Shown in pieces: positions 1-5,557 of a DNA stretch of 5,557 nt. A program made the position numbers and the translations under genes. The number at the start of each line of letters is the position of its first letter. The first letter of the stretch is position 1. Source of the DNA: CAMQVM01 sp044433365 (lineage in GTDB: Bacteria > Bacteroidota > Bacteroidia > Bacteroidales > Rikenellaceae); contig JAWXTR010000135.1 in the NCBI GenBank assembly GCA_044433365.1, positions 1 to 5,557 on the forward strand. The letters run 5' to 3'. Under the pieces are notes generated by a model, which worked only from the letters and a program-made list of their open reading frames with translations, had not been told where the DNA came from and did no database searches.

Positions 1-117
1 GATATTTTTCACTATTAAATCTCAATATAGAACCACTATATTTTCGATTCAATAGCAAAAAATCTCATCTCCAATAGCACTATTAAAAATACACCAATAA
101 TTATTTTACCCTACTTA
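1..117 (+). repeat. Palindromic repeat, copy A (partial, left arm cut off by window start)
   Basis: This copy holds the 3' part of the left arm (1-30), the apical loop AACCA (31-35) and the whole right arm, ending CCCTACTT at 109-116 followed by A117. Positions 1-67 are identical to 5491-5557 and to the reverse complement of 2507-2573. Positions 68-116 match the reverse complement of 2458-2506 with a single difference (T90 here; the complement of G2484 would be C). The inner palindrome AATATAG / CTATATT flanks the loop. The end CTACTTA mirrors the TAAGTAG ends of the other copies, so the element probably ends at a TA dinucleotide. It lies directly upstream of the GH97 leader. I see no open reading frame in it; it is best read as a non-autonomous mobile or foldback element, but the family is not one I can name. 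Confidence 0.9.
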
Positions 118-126
118 TAACAACAC

Positions 127-174
127 AAAACATATAAAAAACATAAAACATATAAAAAACATAAAACATATAAA
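127..174 (+). repeat. 18-bp tandem repeat in the GH97 leader
   Basis: The unit AAAACATATAAAAAACAT occurs at 127-144, again without change at 145-162, and as a 12-base partial third copy at 163-174, ending 2 bases before the ATG at 177. The tract has only A, C and T, so it offers no Shine-Dalgarno sequence. A/T-rich leaders are usual for Bacteroidota translation starts. Such a perfect short tandem array can change copy number by slippage, which would alter the distance between the promoter and the start codon; that role is inference. I could not identify a convincing Bacteroidota promoter (TTTG / TAnnTTTG) between 1 and 176, so the GH97 promoter may lie in or beyond repeat copy A. Confidence 0.9.
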
Positions 175-176
175 TT

Positions 177-2201
177 ATGAAAAAAATTCTACATTCTCTG
201 TTTTTGGCTATCTTTATGATAGCTAGCTCTGTAGTGATAGCAAATGCTACAGAAAAAAAGATTACACTTCTTTCGCCCGATGGTGCAATTGAGGCTAAAA
301 TTTCGGTTGGTCAGCAGATTAGCTACACCCTATCGCAAGATGGCATACAGCTAATGGCTCCGTCGATAGTGTCGATGACCCTTACCGATGGTACAATTTG
401 GGGTGGCGGCTTACCGCTAAAATCGGTAAAAAAAGTAAGTGGTGATTTTGTTATTGAGACCCCTCACTATCGCTCCGATAAAATCGAAGATAAATATAAT
501 GGTGTAATCCTCGATTTTAATGGCTGGAAACTAGAATTTAGAGCTTTTGATGATGCTGTTGCCTATCGTTTTATCTCAGAAAAAGAGGGAGAGTATGAGA
601 TAAAAAACGAACAAGCCGATTTTAACTTCCTAAACGATGCAACTTCAACTTTTTCGTATGTTGCCTCTGAGGGCTCAATAGAACACCAATTTTTTCAATC
701 GTTTGAAAACACCTACACGACACTTCCTCTATCAGAAATAGACCGAAATCGCCTAATTTTCATGCCTTTTACGGTAGATGCTCCGCAAAATAGACGTATT
801 ACAATTACAGAGAGCGATTTGAGAGATTATCCAGGTATGTATATTGTCTCAAATCCTAATAAAAATACGCTTTCAGGTCTGTTTGCACCCGTAAGAGATG
901 TAATTGAAGAGCACGCAGGCTATAATAACTTGCAAGTTATCGTAAAATCTCGTCACGGCTATATTGCCTCTGTAGATGGTGCTCGTTCATTCCCGTGGAG
1001 AGTGATGGTCGTTTCGGACAATGATGCCCAGCTTGCCAATACGGAGGTTGTGTATAAGCTTGCTAGTGAAAATGTTATTGGCGATACTTCGTGGGTAAAA
1101 CCTGGTAAAGTTGCTTGGGATTGGTGGAATAATTGGAATCTTGAGGGTGTAGGGTTTAAGGCTGGAATCAACAATGAAACCTATAAATATTATATCGATT
1201 TTGCAAGTGAGTATGGTATTGAATATGTAATTTTAGATGAGGGTTGGTCGGTAAATAAGGTTTACGACCTGTTGCAAGTAGTTCCAGAGATTGATATCCA
1301 AGAGCTTGTTGATTATGGTGCTGAGCGCAATGTTGGGATTATTCTTTGGGCTGGTTACTACGCTTTCGATAGAGATATGGAAAATGTGTGTAAGGTGTAT
1401 AGCCAGATGGGCGTAAAAGGATTTAAAATCGACTTTATGAATGGCGATTGTCAAGATTTAGTGCTATTTAATGAACGTTCGGCACAGATGACCGCTAAAT
1501 ATAAGTTAATGCTTGATATTCATGGCACTTACAAGCCTACAGGACTAGAGCGAACATATCCAAATATTGTAAATTATGAGGGTGTGTTTGGTTTGGAGCA
1601 GATGAAATGGCAACCGAAAAGTGTAGACCAAGTGACTTACGATGTTACTATGCCATTTATTCGTATGATTGCAGGTCCTATCGACTACACTCAGGGAGCT
1701 ATGCGAAATGCAGTAAGAACCTACAATTCTCTAGCTGACAGCATCGAAAATCAATACTATCCTAGCTTTACAAAGCCTATGAGTCAAGGTACTCGTACTC
1801 GTCAGTTGGCGCAATACGTTGTATTTTTCTCTCCACTAAATATGTTGTGCGACACGCCTACAAACTATGAGGCAAACCCTGTAAGTACAGAGTATATAGC
1901 CTCTATTCCAACTGTTTGGGATGAGAGCAGAGTTGTAAAAGGCACGATGGGCGAATATATCGTAACTGCTCGACGTAAAGGCGATAGGTGGTATATTGGT
2001 GGTATAAACAATTGGGATGTACGTGATATTACGCTTGATATAAAAGCTATAACAGGTAAAAGTGGCGTAGCTACTCTTTATAAAGATGGAATTAATGCCG
2101 ACAATAATGGTGAAGATTTTGAAAAAACAGAGGTAACAATAGGCGATGAGCCTTTTACAGTCAAAATGGCTGGTGGTGGCGGTTTTGTTGTGATTTTGTA
2201 G
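177..2201 (+). CDS. Secreted GH97 alpha-glycosidase, probably a retaining (alpha-galactosidase-like) member
   Basis: This complete 674-residue protein is a glycoside hydrolase of family 97, normal in length for the family. Residues 1-24 form a Sec signal peptide (MKK, hydrophobic core, cleavage likely after ANA) without a lipobox cysteine, so it should act in the periplasm. The N-terminal beta-sandwich spans about 25-295, the (beta/alpha)8 barrel about 300-570 (starting near the tryptophan-rich stretch WDWWNNW at 314-320), and a C-terminal beta domain follows to 674. The barrel shows ILDEGW (352-357), GFKIDF (415-420), NYEGVFGLE (466-474) and DYTQGAMRNA (503-512). From family knowledge, retaining members such as BT1871 of Bacteroides thetaiotaomicron use an aspartate nucleophile and a glutamate acid/base; D419 fits the nucleophile, and E474 (55 residues later) or E468 fits the acid/base. 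The PPEH-type motif I associate with inverting, SusB-type enzymes is replaced by VTYDVTMPF (486-494). Alpha-galactosidase is therefore the likelier activity, but other alpha-linked substrates are possible. No SusC/SusD or other glycan-use gene is nearby. The start at 177 gives a perfect signal peptide. Confidence 0.93.
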   Translation: MKKILHSLFLAIFMIASSVVIANATEKKITLLSPDGAIEAKISVGQQISYTLSQDGIQLMAPSIVSMTLTDGTIWGGGLPLKSVKKVSGDFVIETPHYRSDKIEDKYNGVILDFNGWKLEFRAFDDAVAYRFISEKEGEYEIKNEQADFNFLNDATSTFSYVASEGSIEHQFFQSFENTYTTLPLSEIDRNRLIFMPFTVDAPQNRRITITESDLRDYPGMYIVSNPNKNTLSGLFAPVRDVIEEHAGYNNLQVIVKSRHGYIASVDGARSFPWRVMVVSDNDAQLANTEVVYKLASENVIGDTSWVKPGKVAWDWWNNWNLEGVGFKAGINNETYKYYIDFASEYGIEYVILDEGWSVNKVYDLLQVVPEIDIQELVDYGAERNVGIILWAGYYAFDRDMENVCKVYSQMGVKGFKIDFMNGDCQDLVLFNERSAQMTAKYKLMLDIHGTYKPTGLERTYPNIVNYEGVFGLEQMKWQPKSVDQVTYDVTMPFIRMIAGPIDYTQGAMRNAVRTYNSLADSIENQYYPSFTKPMSQGTRTRQLAQYVVFFSPLNMLCDTPTNYEANPVSTEYIASIPTVWDESRVVKGTMGEYIVTARRKGDRWYIGGINNWDVRDITLDIKAITGKSGVATLYKDGINADNNGEDFEKTEVTIGDEPFTVKMAGGGGFVVIL

Positions 2202-2232
2202 GGAAATCGCAAAACCCCTTTTGCGATTTTCC
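2202..2232 (+). terminator. Intrinsic terminator-like hairpin right after GH97
   Basis: AAATCGCAAAA (2204-2214) pairs perfectly with TTTTGCGATTT (2219-2229) around a CCCC loop. The stem can be lengthened by GG/CC if one T is bulged. It begins on the base after the GH97 stop codon, and the T-run TTTT at 2227-2230 ends the stem. Position and shape suit a factor-independent terminator for GH97. The stem is symmetrical enough that it may also act on transcripts arriving from the convergent gene. Confidence 0.7.
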
Positions 2233-2233
2233 T

Positions 2234-2257
2234 CACAATTTTTGAATAAAAATTGTG
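2234..2257. other. Second hairpin downstream of GH97 (10-bp perfect stem)
   Basis: CACAATTTTT (2234-2243) and AAAAATTGTG (2248-2257) are exact reverse complements with a GAAT loop. It lies one base after the first hairpin, so the two may work as a tandem terminator, but it has no T-run after the stem on either strand. Part of it (GAATAAAAA, 2244-2252) can pair instead with TTTTTATTC at 2291-2299, so an alternative fold is possible. Confidence 0.55.
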
Positions 2258-2298
2258 CGCTCATCGTCTCGAAGAGCCACTGAAGGCGTGTTTTTATT
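2258..2298. other. Unassigned segment between hairpins
   Basis: This roughly 40-bp stretch is richer in G+C than its surroundings over 2258-2288 and holds no reading frame or RNA I recognise. CGC (2258-2260) with GCG (2286-2288) could extend the alternative pairing of 2244-2252 with 2291-2299, and CTCGAAGAG (about 2269-2277) can form a tiny hairpin inside it. It may be the loop region of a larger structured element at 2234-2317, or a remnant of another repeat. I cannot say which. Confidence 0.3.
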
Positions 2299-2317
2299 CA
2301 CTTTTTTTTAAAAAGTG
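2299..2317. other. Third hairpin (8-bp stem) in the intergenic region
   Basis: CACTTTTT (2299-2306) pairs with AAAAAGTG (2310-2317) around a TTT loop. The stem is A/T-rich and weak as RNA. On the + strand the run GTTTTTT follows at 2327-2333, ten bases away, so it is at best a weak terminator. Confidence 0.4.
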
Positions 2318-2334
2318 TTAAATATAGTTTTTTA

Positions 2335-2379
2335 AGAGGGTGACCCAAAAGCCAAAAACAACTAGTTGGGTCACCCTCT
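2335..2379. terminator. Strong G+C-rich hairpin between the convergent genes, probable terminator
   Basis: The 14-bp perfect stem AGAGGGTGACCCAA (2335-2348) / TTGGGTCACCCTCT (2366-2379) encloses a 17-base loop. It is the most stable short hairpin in the window and is much richer in G+C than its surroundings. Hairpins with arms of the form GAGGGTG-CCCAA / TTGGG-CACCCTC are a familiar sight at gene ends in Bacteroidales, which supports a terminator or mRNA 3'-end role. Neither side has a clean T-run (a TTTTTT precedes it on the + strand, reading as AAAAAA after it on the - strand), so the mechanism is uncertain. It sits between the GH97 end and repeat B, where it could act on transcripts from either side. 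Confidence 0.55.
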
Positions 2380-2422
2380 ATAACGTACAATAAAAAAATA
2401 TAGAGTCAGTTTACAGTTAACT

Positions 2423-2492
2423 AAGTAGGGTAAAATAATTATTGGTGTATTTTTAATAAGTAGGGTAAAATAATTATTGGTGTGTTTTTAAT
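2423..2492. repeat. 35-bp tandem duplication at the GH97-side end of copy B
   Basis: The terminal 35 bases of the arm, starting AAGTAGGGTAAAATAATT, occur at 2423-2457 and again at 2458-2492. The two copies differ at one position: A at 2449 and G at 2484. Copy A of the repeat has only one such end and carries the A version. Confidence 0.95.
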
Positions 2493-2590
2493 AGTGCTAT
2501 TGGAGATGAGATTTTTTGCTATTGAATCGAAAATATAGTGGTTCTATATTGAGATTTAATAGTGAAAAATATCGCTCCAAGAGTGCTATT

Positions 2591-2654
2591 AAGAATATGG
2601 CAATAATTGTTTTACACTACTTAAGAATATGGCAATAATTGTTTTACACTACTT
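2591..2654. repeat. 32-bp tandem duplication at the Res-side end of copy B
   Basis: The terminal 32 bases, starting AAGAATATGGCAATAATT and ending CACTACTT, occur at 2591-2622 and without change at 2623-2654. Copy C carries the matching end only once (5442-5473 on the other strand). The period (32) differs from that of the other end (35), so the two ends were duplicated separately. Confidence 0.95.
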
Positions 2655-5399
2655 ATTAGACAATATATACTCCAAAGAGTGTGTTCTATCTACGCTAAGA
2701 TGAGATATTACTCTATATTTCCAAGGTTTTCCACCATTTGCAGTGGTGTATTCGGTTGCGTGTTTGCAATACTCCTCTGCTGCAATTTTCTTTGCAATAA
2801 CCTCTTCTGTTGTTATATCTTTAGCGGCTTTTGTTTCAAGAAGATATATGCAGTCTGAAGTTTCAACAACAAAATCGGGCTCATATTTCCTTGCGCCATT
2901 TGACCAATATATATTAAACTGTGTAGCAGCTGGGCGAAGCCAATGCAACACCGTTGGATCTGTTTCCAAGGCAATAGCAAAATCTTGTTCAGTCTTACTA
3001 TCAAATTTATATTGAGTATAGTACGACTTCATAAAGCCTGTATATATAAATTTGCGAACCATGCCCGCAGGTATAACATCTCTAAAATCAGTATAACCAT
3101 ACCCATCCACCTCTCTTAGATTTTGCTCTACCATACCAACATAAGGAAGTACATTAGGTTTCTGATAGCCTTGGGAAGTAATTGTAAAGTGGTTCATCAT
3201 TTGTTCGTAGATATTCCTAGCAATACCAAGTTTAAAATCGGTTACAACCTTAGCTAAATCATCTTTATACTCTAAATTTGAGGCAATAGCCGCAAGAGCC
3301 TGCTGGGTTAGATGATATAATAGTTCAGTATTATCATCATAATCTACCTCGTCGAAATCAATTAGTGCACTTACAATCTCATCTTTTGGAGAGGCGAATT
3401 TTCTACCCGTTTTTATCTGTATAACCTCATACTCTTTCTCACCAGCTCCAATACTAATTCTAATAATCTCTGTATTTAGTGATGGTAAATCAAATCCTAA
3501 GCTAGTATTTAGGTCAAACCATTTAAATTCAGCTATATAAACTTCATTCATAACAGTCATACGAGGTATAGGGATAACATTATCGATAAAATTTTCCAAT
3601 ACCATATCTAACACCTCATCTAACTCTTCACACTGCTTTGCAGTCTCCTCAGCTGCAAATATTGGCGAATTATCCATTGCGCTTTTCTTAATTTCCAAGA
3701 TTGCAAGCCTACGAATAGTCTCTCTGTTTTGAGGTTTTGAAAGTTCCTCTTTATTCTTAACAGCAATGTTCATTTGAGGTATAACTTTCCACACAGCACG
3801 TCTAGCATCAGATGTAGTTTGTGCATTTTTGCGCTCAATCTCTGTTTTTGCAGATGCGATTGCCTCCTTCTCTTGAAAATCAATAACGGTTTGTGCCGTA
3901 ACTACTCGCCCTGGCTCTGACTTAAAATCTGCATCATCAAGTTCAATAAACGAAAACTTACTAAGAACAGAATTAGGATCTTCAGCTTTAGCAATAACCG
4001 CTTCAAAATTTTCATGAGCAATCACAGTTAGCTTATCTACATTTTTATCACCTGTTCGCCTACCACCATACGGAAGCCTTAGTCCTCTACCTATTGATTG
4101 TTCAACTAGGATTGGAGCATCAGCAGCACGAAGAGGAACAATAGTGTATAGATTGGTTACATCCCAACCCTCTTTTAGCATATTAACGTGAATCACAATC
4201 TCAATCTGATTATCATAATTCTCTAGCGATAAAAATAGCTTATCAATCTCCTCATCTTTCTTTGTAGAGCTATCAATCTGCAACACCTTACCTCTATATT
4301 TGCCATCGAACATATTCTCATTTTCTATCAAGTCGAAAGTCTCTTTAGCGTGCTGTATATTCTTGCAAACTACCAGTATAAATGGCTTAACGATAGGTTT
4401 GTTATTATTCAGAGCATATAGTTCAAGGTGAGTTTTAGTCTGCTCATGAAGATTTATAGCATCATCAATTTTGAGTGCATCAAGCTCCGAATCAGAGAGG
4501 TTACTCTTCTGAAAATTCTTACGTTTAGCAACAGTGGGAATCTTTACATACTTGCCATCGGTCAAGGCTTGCGCTAGGTTATATTCAAAGATTATATTTT
4601 TGAATGCCTTACCTTTCTCGTCAGTTGGTGTGGCGGTCATCTCCAATCCCAACACAGGGCGCAATTCATTGATAGCCTTTTTTGAAGCATCAGCATGATA
4701 GCGGTGAGCCTCGTCCATAAGTATCACAAGATCATCAAGCGAAGCAAGATGATTAAAATATGAACTACCTAAATATTCAGATAGTCGTCTCATCTTCGGA
4801 GTTCCTCGCTTGCTGCTTTTTGAGTCAGAATTAAACTTAGAAATATTGAAAATGTTTATACGAATAGCATTTTGATGAGAAAAATCAATACCATCATCAT
4901 AGTTTGATGCATTGATAATCTTTGGCTCACAGTGTACAAACTCAGCTATACCATTAAAAACGTACTTAGGAGTGTTAGGAGTGAAATCGTTTACCAACTT
5001 TTCGTAAAGAGTCAAGTTAGGCGCAAGAACAAAGAAATTCTTTATCCCCTTTTTAAGATAGAGGTATGCAATGCAGGCACCCATAAGCCTAGTTTTCCCT
5101 ATGCCCGTAGCAATCGAAAATGCAAGCGATGGAAAATCACGCTCAAAGTCCTTACAGTATGGAAACAGCTCTTTTACTGCGCTCAATTCATCAGAAAGAA
5201 AGCTTTTAAGTTCGCTGCTCATCTCAGCCTTTTGCTCAGAGGTCAAAGCCTCTTGCTCCTCTTTGCTTAAAAGCGTAGGATTAACAGGTGGTTTACGAAA
5301 CTTAATTTTATCGGCTACCTGCGCAACAACATCAAGAGCATCACACAGTGGCTCTCTCATTGATAGGCGTTGTTTTATATTTTTTGCTGTACTATTCAT
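2649..5399 (-). CDS. Type III restriction enzyme Res-like DEAH helicase with C-terminal PD-(D/E)XK nuclease
   Basis: This complete 916-residue cytoplasmic protein has superfamily 2 helicase motifs in order: Walker A ATGIGKT (97-103), DEAH (229-232), TATPT (255-259), EGWDV (410-414) and QSIGRGLRLP (434-443). A C-terminal nuclease follows, with PD (841-842) and ETK (855-857) spaced as in the PD-(D/E)XK fold, plus an upstream glutamate (E804, in SKTEQDFA). This is the architecture of type III Res subunits, which use ATP to translocate or signal along DNA and cut when paired with a Mod methyltransferase. All key residues are present, so it should be active. No mod gene is in the window: beyond both ends of this gene lie repeats. 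It may be an orphan nuclease, a partner of a mod gene elsewhere, or a stand-alone defence helicase-nuclease. The start at 5399 precedes the REPLCDAL region expected just ahead of the helicase; M14 is an alternative. There is no clear Shine-Dalgarno sequence, only a GAGAGAA about 10 bases upstream. The last codon and stop (AAG TAG, 2654-2649) lie within repeat B. Confidence 0.9.
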   Translation of the reverse strand: MNSTAKNIKQRLSMREPLCDALDVVAQVADKIKFRKPPVNPTLLSKEEQEALTSEQKAEMSSELKSFLSDELSAVKELFPYCKDFERDFPSLAFSIATGIGKTRLMGACIAYLYLKKGIKNFFVLAPNLTLYEKLVNDFTPNTPKYVFNGIAEFVHCEPKIINASNYDDGIDFSHQNAIRINIFNISKFNSDSKSSKRGTPKMRRLSEYLGSSYFNHLASLDDLVILMDEAHRYHADASKKAINELRPVLGLEMTATPTDEKGKAFKNIIFEYNLAQALTDGKYVKIPTVAKRKNFQKSNLSDSELDALKIDDAINLHEQTKTHLELYALNNNKPIVKPFILVVCKNIQHAKETFDLIENENMFDGKYRGKVLQIDSSTKKDEEIDKLFLSLENYDNQIEIVIHVNMLKEGWDVTNLYTIVPLRAADAPILVEQSIGRGLRLPYGGRRTGDKNVDKLTVIAHENFEAVIAKAEDPNSVLSKFSFIELDDADFKSEPGRVVTAQTVIDFQEKEAIASAKTEIERKNAQTTSDARRAVWKVIPQMNIAVKNKEELSKPQNRETIRRLAILEIKKSAMDNSPIFAAEETAKQCEELDEVLDMVLENFIDNVIPIPRMTVMNEVYIAEFKWFDLNTSLGFDLPSLNTEIIRISIGAGEKEYEVIQIKTGRKFASPKDEIVSALIDFDEVDYDDNTELLYHLTQQALAAIASNLEYKDDLAKVVTDFKLGIARNIYEQMMNHFTITSQGYQKPNVLPYVGMVEQNLREVDGYGYTDFRDVIPAGMVRKFIYTGFMKSYYTQYKFDSKTEQDFAIALETDPTVLHWLRPAATQFNIYWSNGARKYEPDFVVETSDCIYLLETKAAKDITTEEVIAKKIAAEEYCKHATEYTTANGGKPWKYRVISHLSVDRTHSLEYILSNK

Positions 5400-5440
5400 G
5401 ATATATATTGTTCTCTCTAATTTAAATTAAAACTGTAAAA

Positions 5441-5557
5441 TAAGTAGTGTAAAACAATTATTGCCATATTCTTAATAGCACTCTTGGAGCGATATTTTTC
5501 ACTATTAAATCTCAATATAGAACCACTATATTTTCGATTCAATAGCAAAAAATCTCA
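5441..5557 (+). repeat. Palindromic repeat, copy C (partial, right arm cut off by window end)
   Basis: The left end AAGTAGTG begins at 5442, preceded by T5441, so the TAAGTAG border seen in B is repeated here. The left arm (5442-5520), loop AACCA (5521-5525) and the first part of the right arm are present. From 5442 to 5557 the sequence is the exact reverse complement of B (2622 back to 2507), and 5491-5557 is identical to 1-67. This end is single, not duplicated as in B. It lies 42 bases upstream of the Res start codon, so the Res promoter must sit in the short spacer at 5400-5440 or inside the repeat itself. I see no convincing promoter consensus in that spacer. Confidence 0.92.

Larger units (their letters stand above)
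2422..2655 (-). repeat. Palindromic repeat, copy B (complete, inverted, with duplicated ends)
   Basis: This is the only copy complete within the window, and it is inverted relative to A and C. The basic unit is 2458-2622: a 5' arm of 81 bases (2458-2538), loop TGGTT (2539-2543) and a 3' arm of 79 bases (2544-2622). It is extended by a 35-bp duplication on the left and a 32-bp duplication on the right. Its core, 2507-2573, is the exact reverse complement of 1-67 and 5491-5557. The side facing GH97 carries the AAGTAGGG arm, matching A. The side facing the Res gene carries the CACTACTT arm, matching C exactly from 2574 to 2622. Outer boundaries read TAAGTAG and CTACTTA. It separates two convergent genes and overlaps the last two codons of the Res gene. 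No coding capacity is seen; a foldback MITE is the best reading. Confidence 0.92.

Noticed and set aside
1..176. Bacteroidota-type promoter for GH97
   Set aside because: I looked for TTTG about 19 bases before TAnnTTTG. Only weak partial matches such as the TATATTTTCG near 36-45 inside the repeat were found, too poor to call.
1836..2264. 142-codon open frame on the - strand within the GH97 3' end
   Set aside because: It is antisense to a well-supported gene, has low-complexity composition rich in F, I, C and Y, and resembles no family. It is a shadow of GH97.
2202..2421. tRNA or other known RNA gene in the intergenic region
   Set aside because: No cloverleaf, no CCA-adjacent acceptor stem and no familiar riboswitch core is visible; only simple hairpins are present.
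2423..2654. CRISPR array
   Set aside because: The repeated units are head-to-tail duplications of two different arm ends with no unique spacers between them, and there are no cas genes.
2423..2654. Plasmid iterons or a replication origin
   Set aside because: The A/T-rich duplicated ends could suggest iterons, but each is present only twice, no Rep protein is encoded, and the same ends occur singly in copies A and C as parts of a palindromic element.
2422..2655. Integron attC site with gene cassettes
   Set aside because: Imperfect palindromes next to single genes recall attC sites. However, the ends lack GTTRRRY/RYYYAAC core sites, the unit is longer than usual attC sites, copies are in opposite orientations, the genes face each other, and no integrase is present.
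4932..5430. Two overlapping open frames on the + strand (4932-5270 and 5071-5430) opposite the Res N-terminus
   Set aside because: Both are antisense to the helicase motif I region of a clearly coding gene and show no recognisable domain.

Overview
The window looks like an AT-rich piece of a Bacteroidota genome, most likely Bacteroidales from a gut or rumen community. The grounds are a secreted GH97 glycoside hydrolase (a family typical of this phylum), start codons preceded by A/T-rich leaders without a clear Shine-Dalgarno sequence, and the general A+T richness. The species cannot be named from the sequence.

Layout: a partial copy of a long palindromic repeat (copy A, 1-117); a leader with an 18-bp tandem repeat (127-174); a complete GH97 alpha-glycosidase gene on the + strand (177-2201); a gene-free stretch of 220 bp with several hairpins (2202-2421); a second, inverted and complete repeat copy with duplicated ends (copy B, 2422-2655); a complete type III restriction Res-like helicase-nuclease gene on the - strand (5399-2649), whose last sense codon and stop lie inside copy B; and a third partial repeat copy (copy C, 5441-5557). 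The two genes converge on copy B. Their products have unrelated roles, periplasmic glycan hydrolysis and cytoplasmic DNA restriction or defence, and nothing suggests an operon or shared pathway. No SusC/SusD, methyltransferase (Mod), transposase, recombinase or replication gene is present.

The most notable content is the repeat. Joining C to A gives a unit of 165 bp (167 with a flanking TA at each end) that is almost entirely one imperfect palindrome. Its ends read AAGTAG/CTACTT, consistent with a foldback MITE with TA target duplication, similar in design to Correia/NEMIS or RUP elements. The transition differences between its two arms all fall in the direction that gives G-U (G-T) pairs on one strand and A-C mismatches on the other. 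This suggests selection for a folded RNA or single-stranded DNA of that strand. Each gene lies between two inverted copies, so each segment could in principle invert.

The first 67 bases are identical to the last 67. The sequence may therefore be a closed circle of 5,490 bp with two inverted repeat copies, or a linear contig that stopped in a repeat at both ends. The sequence alone cannot decide this.
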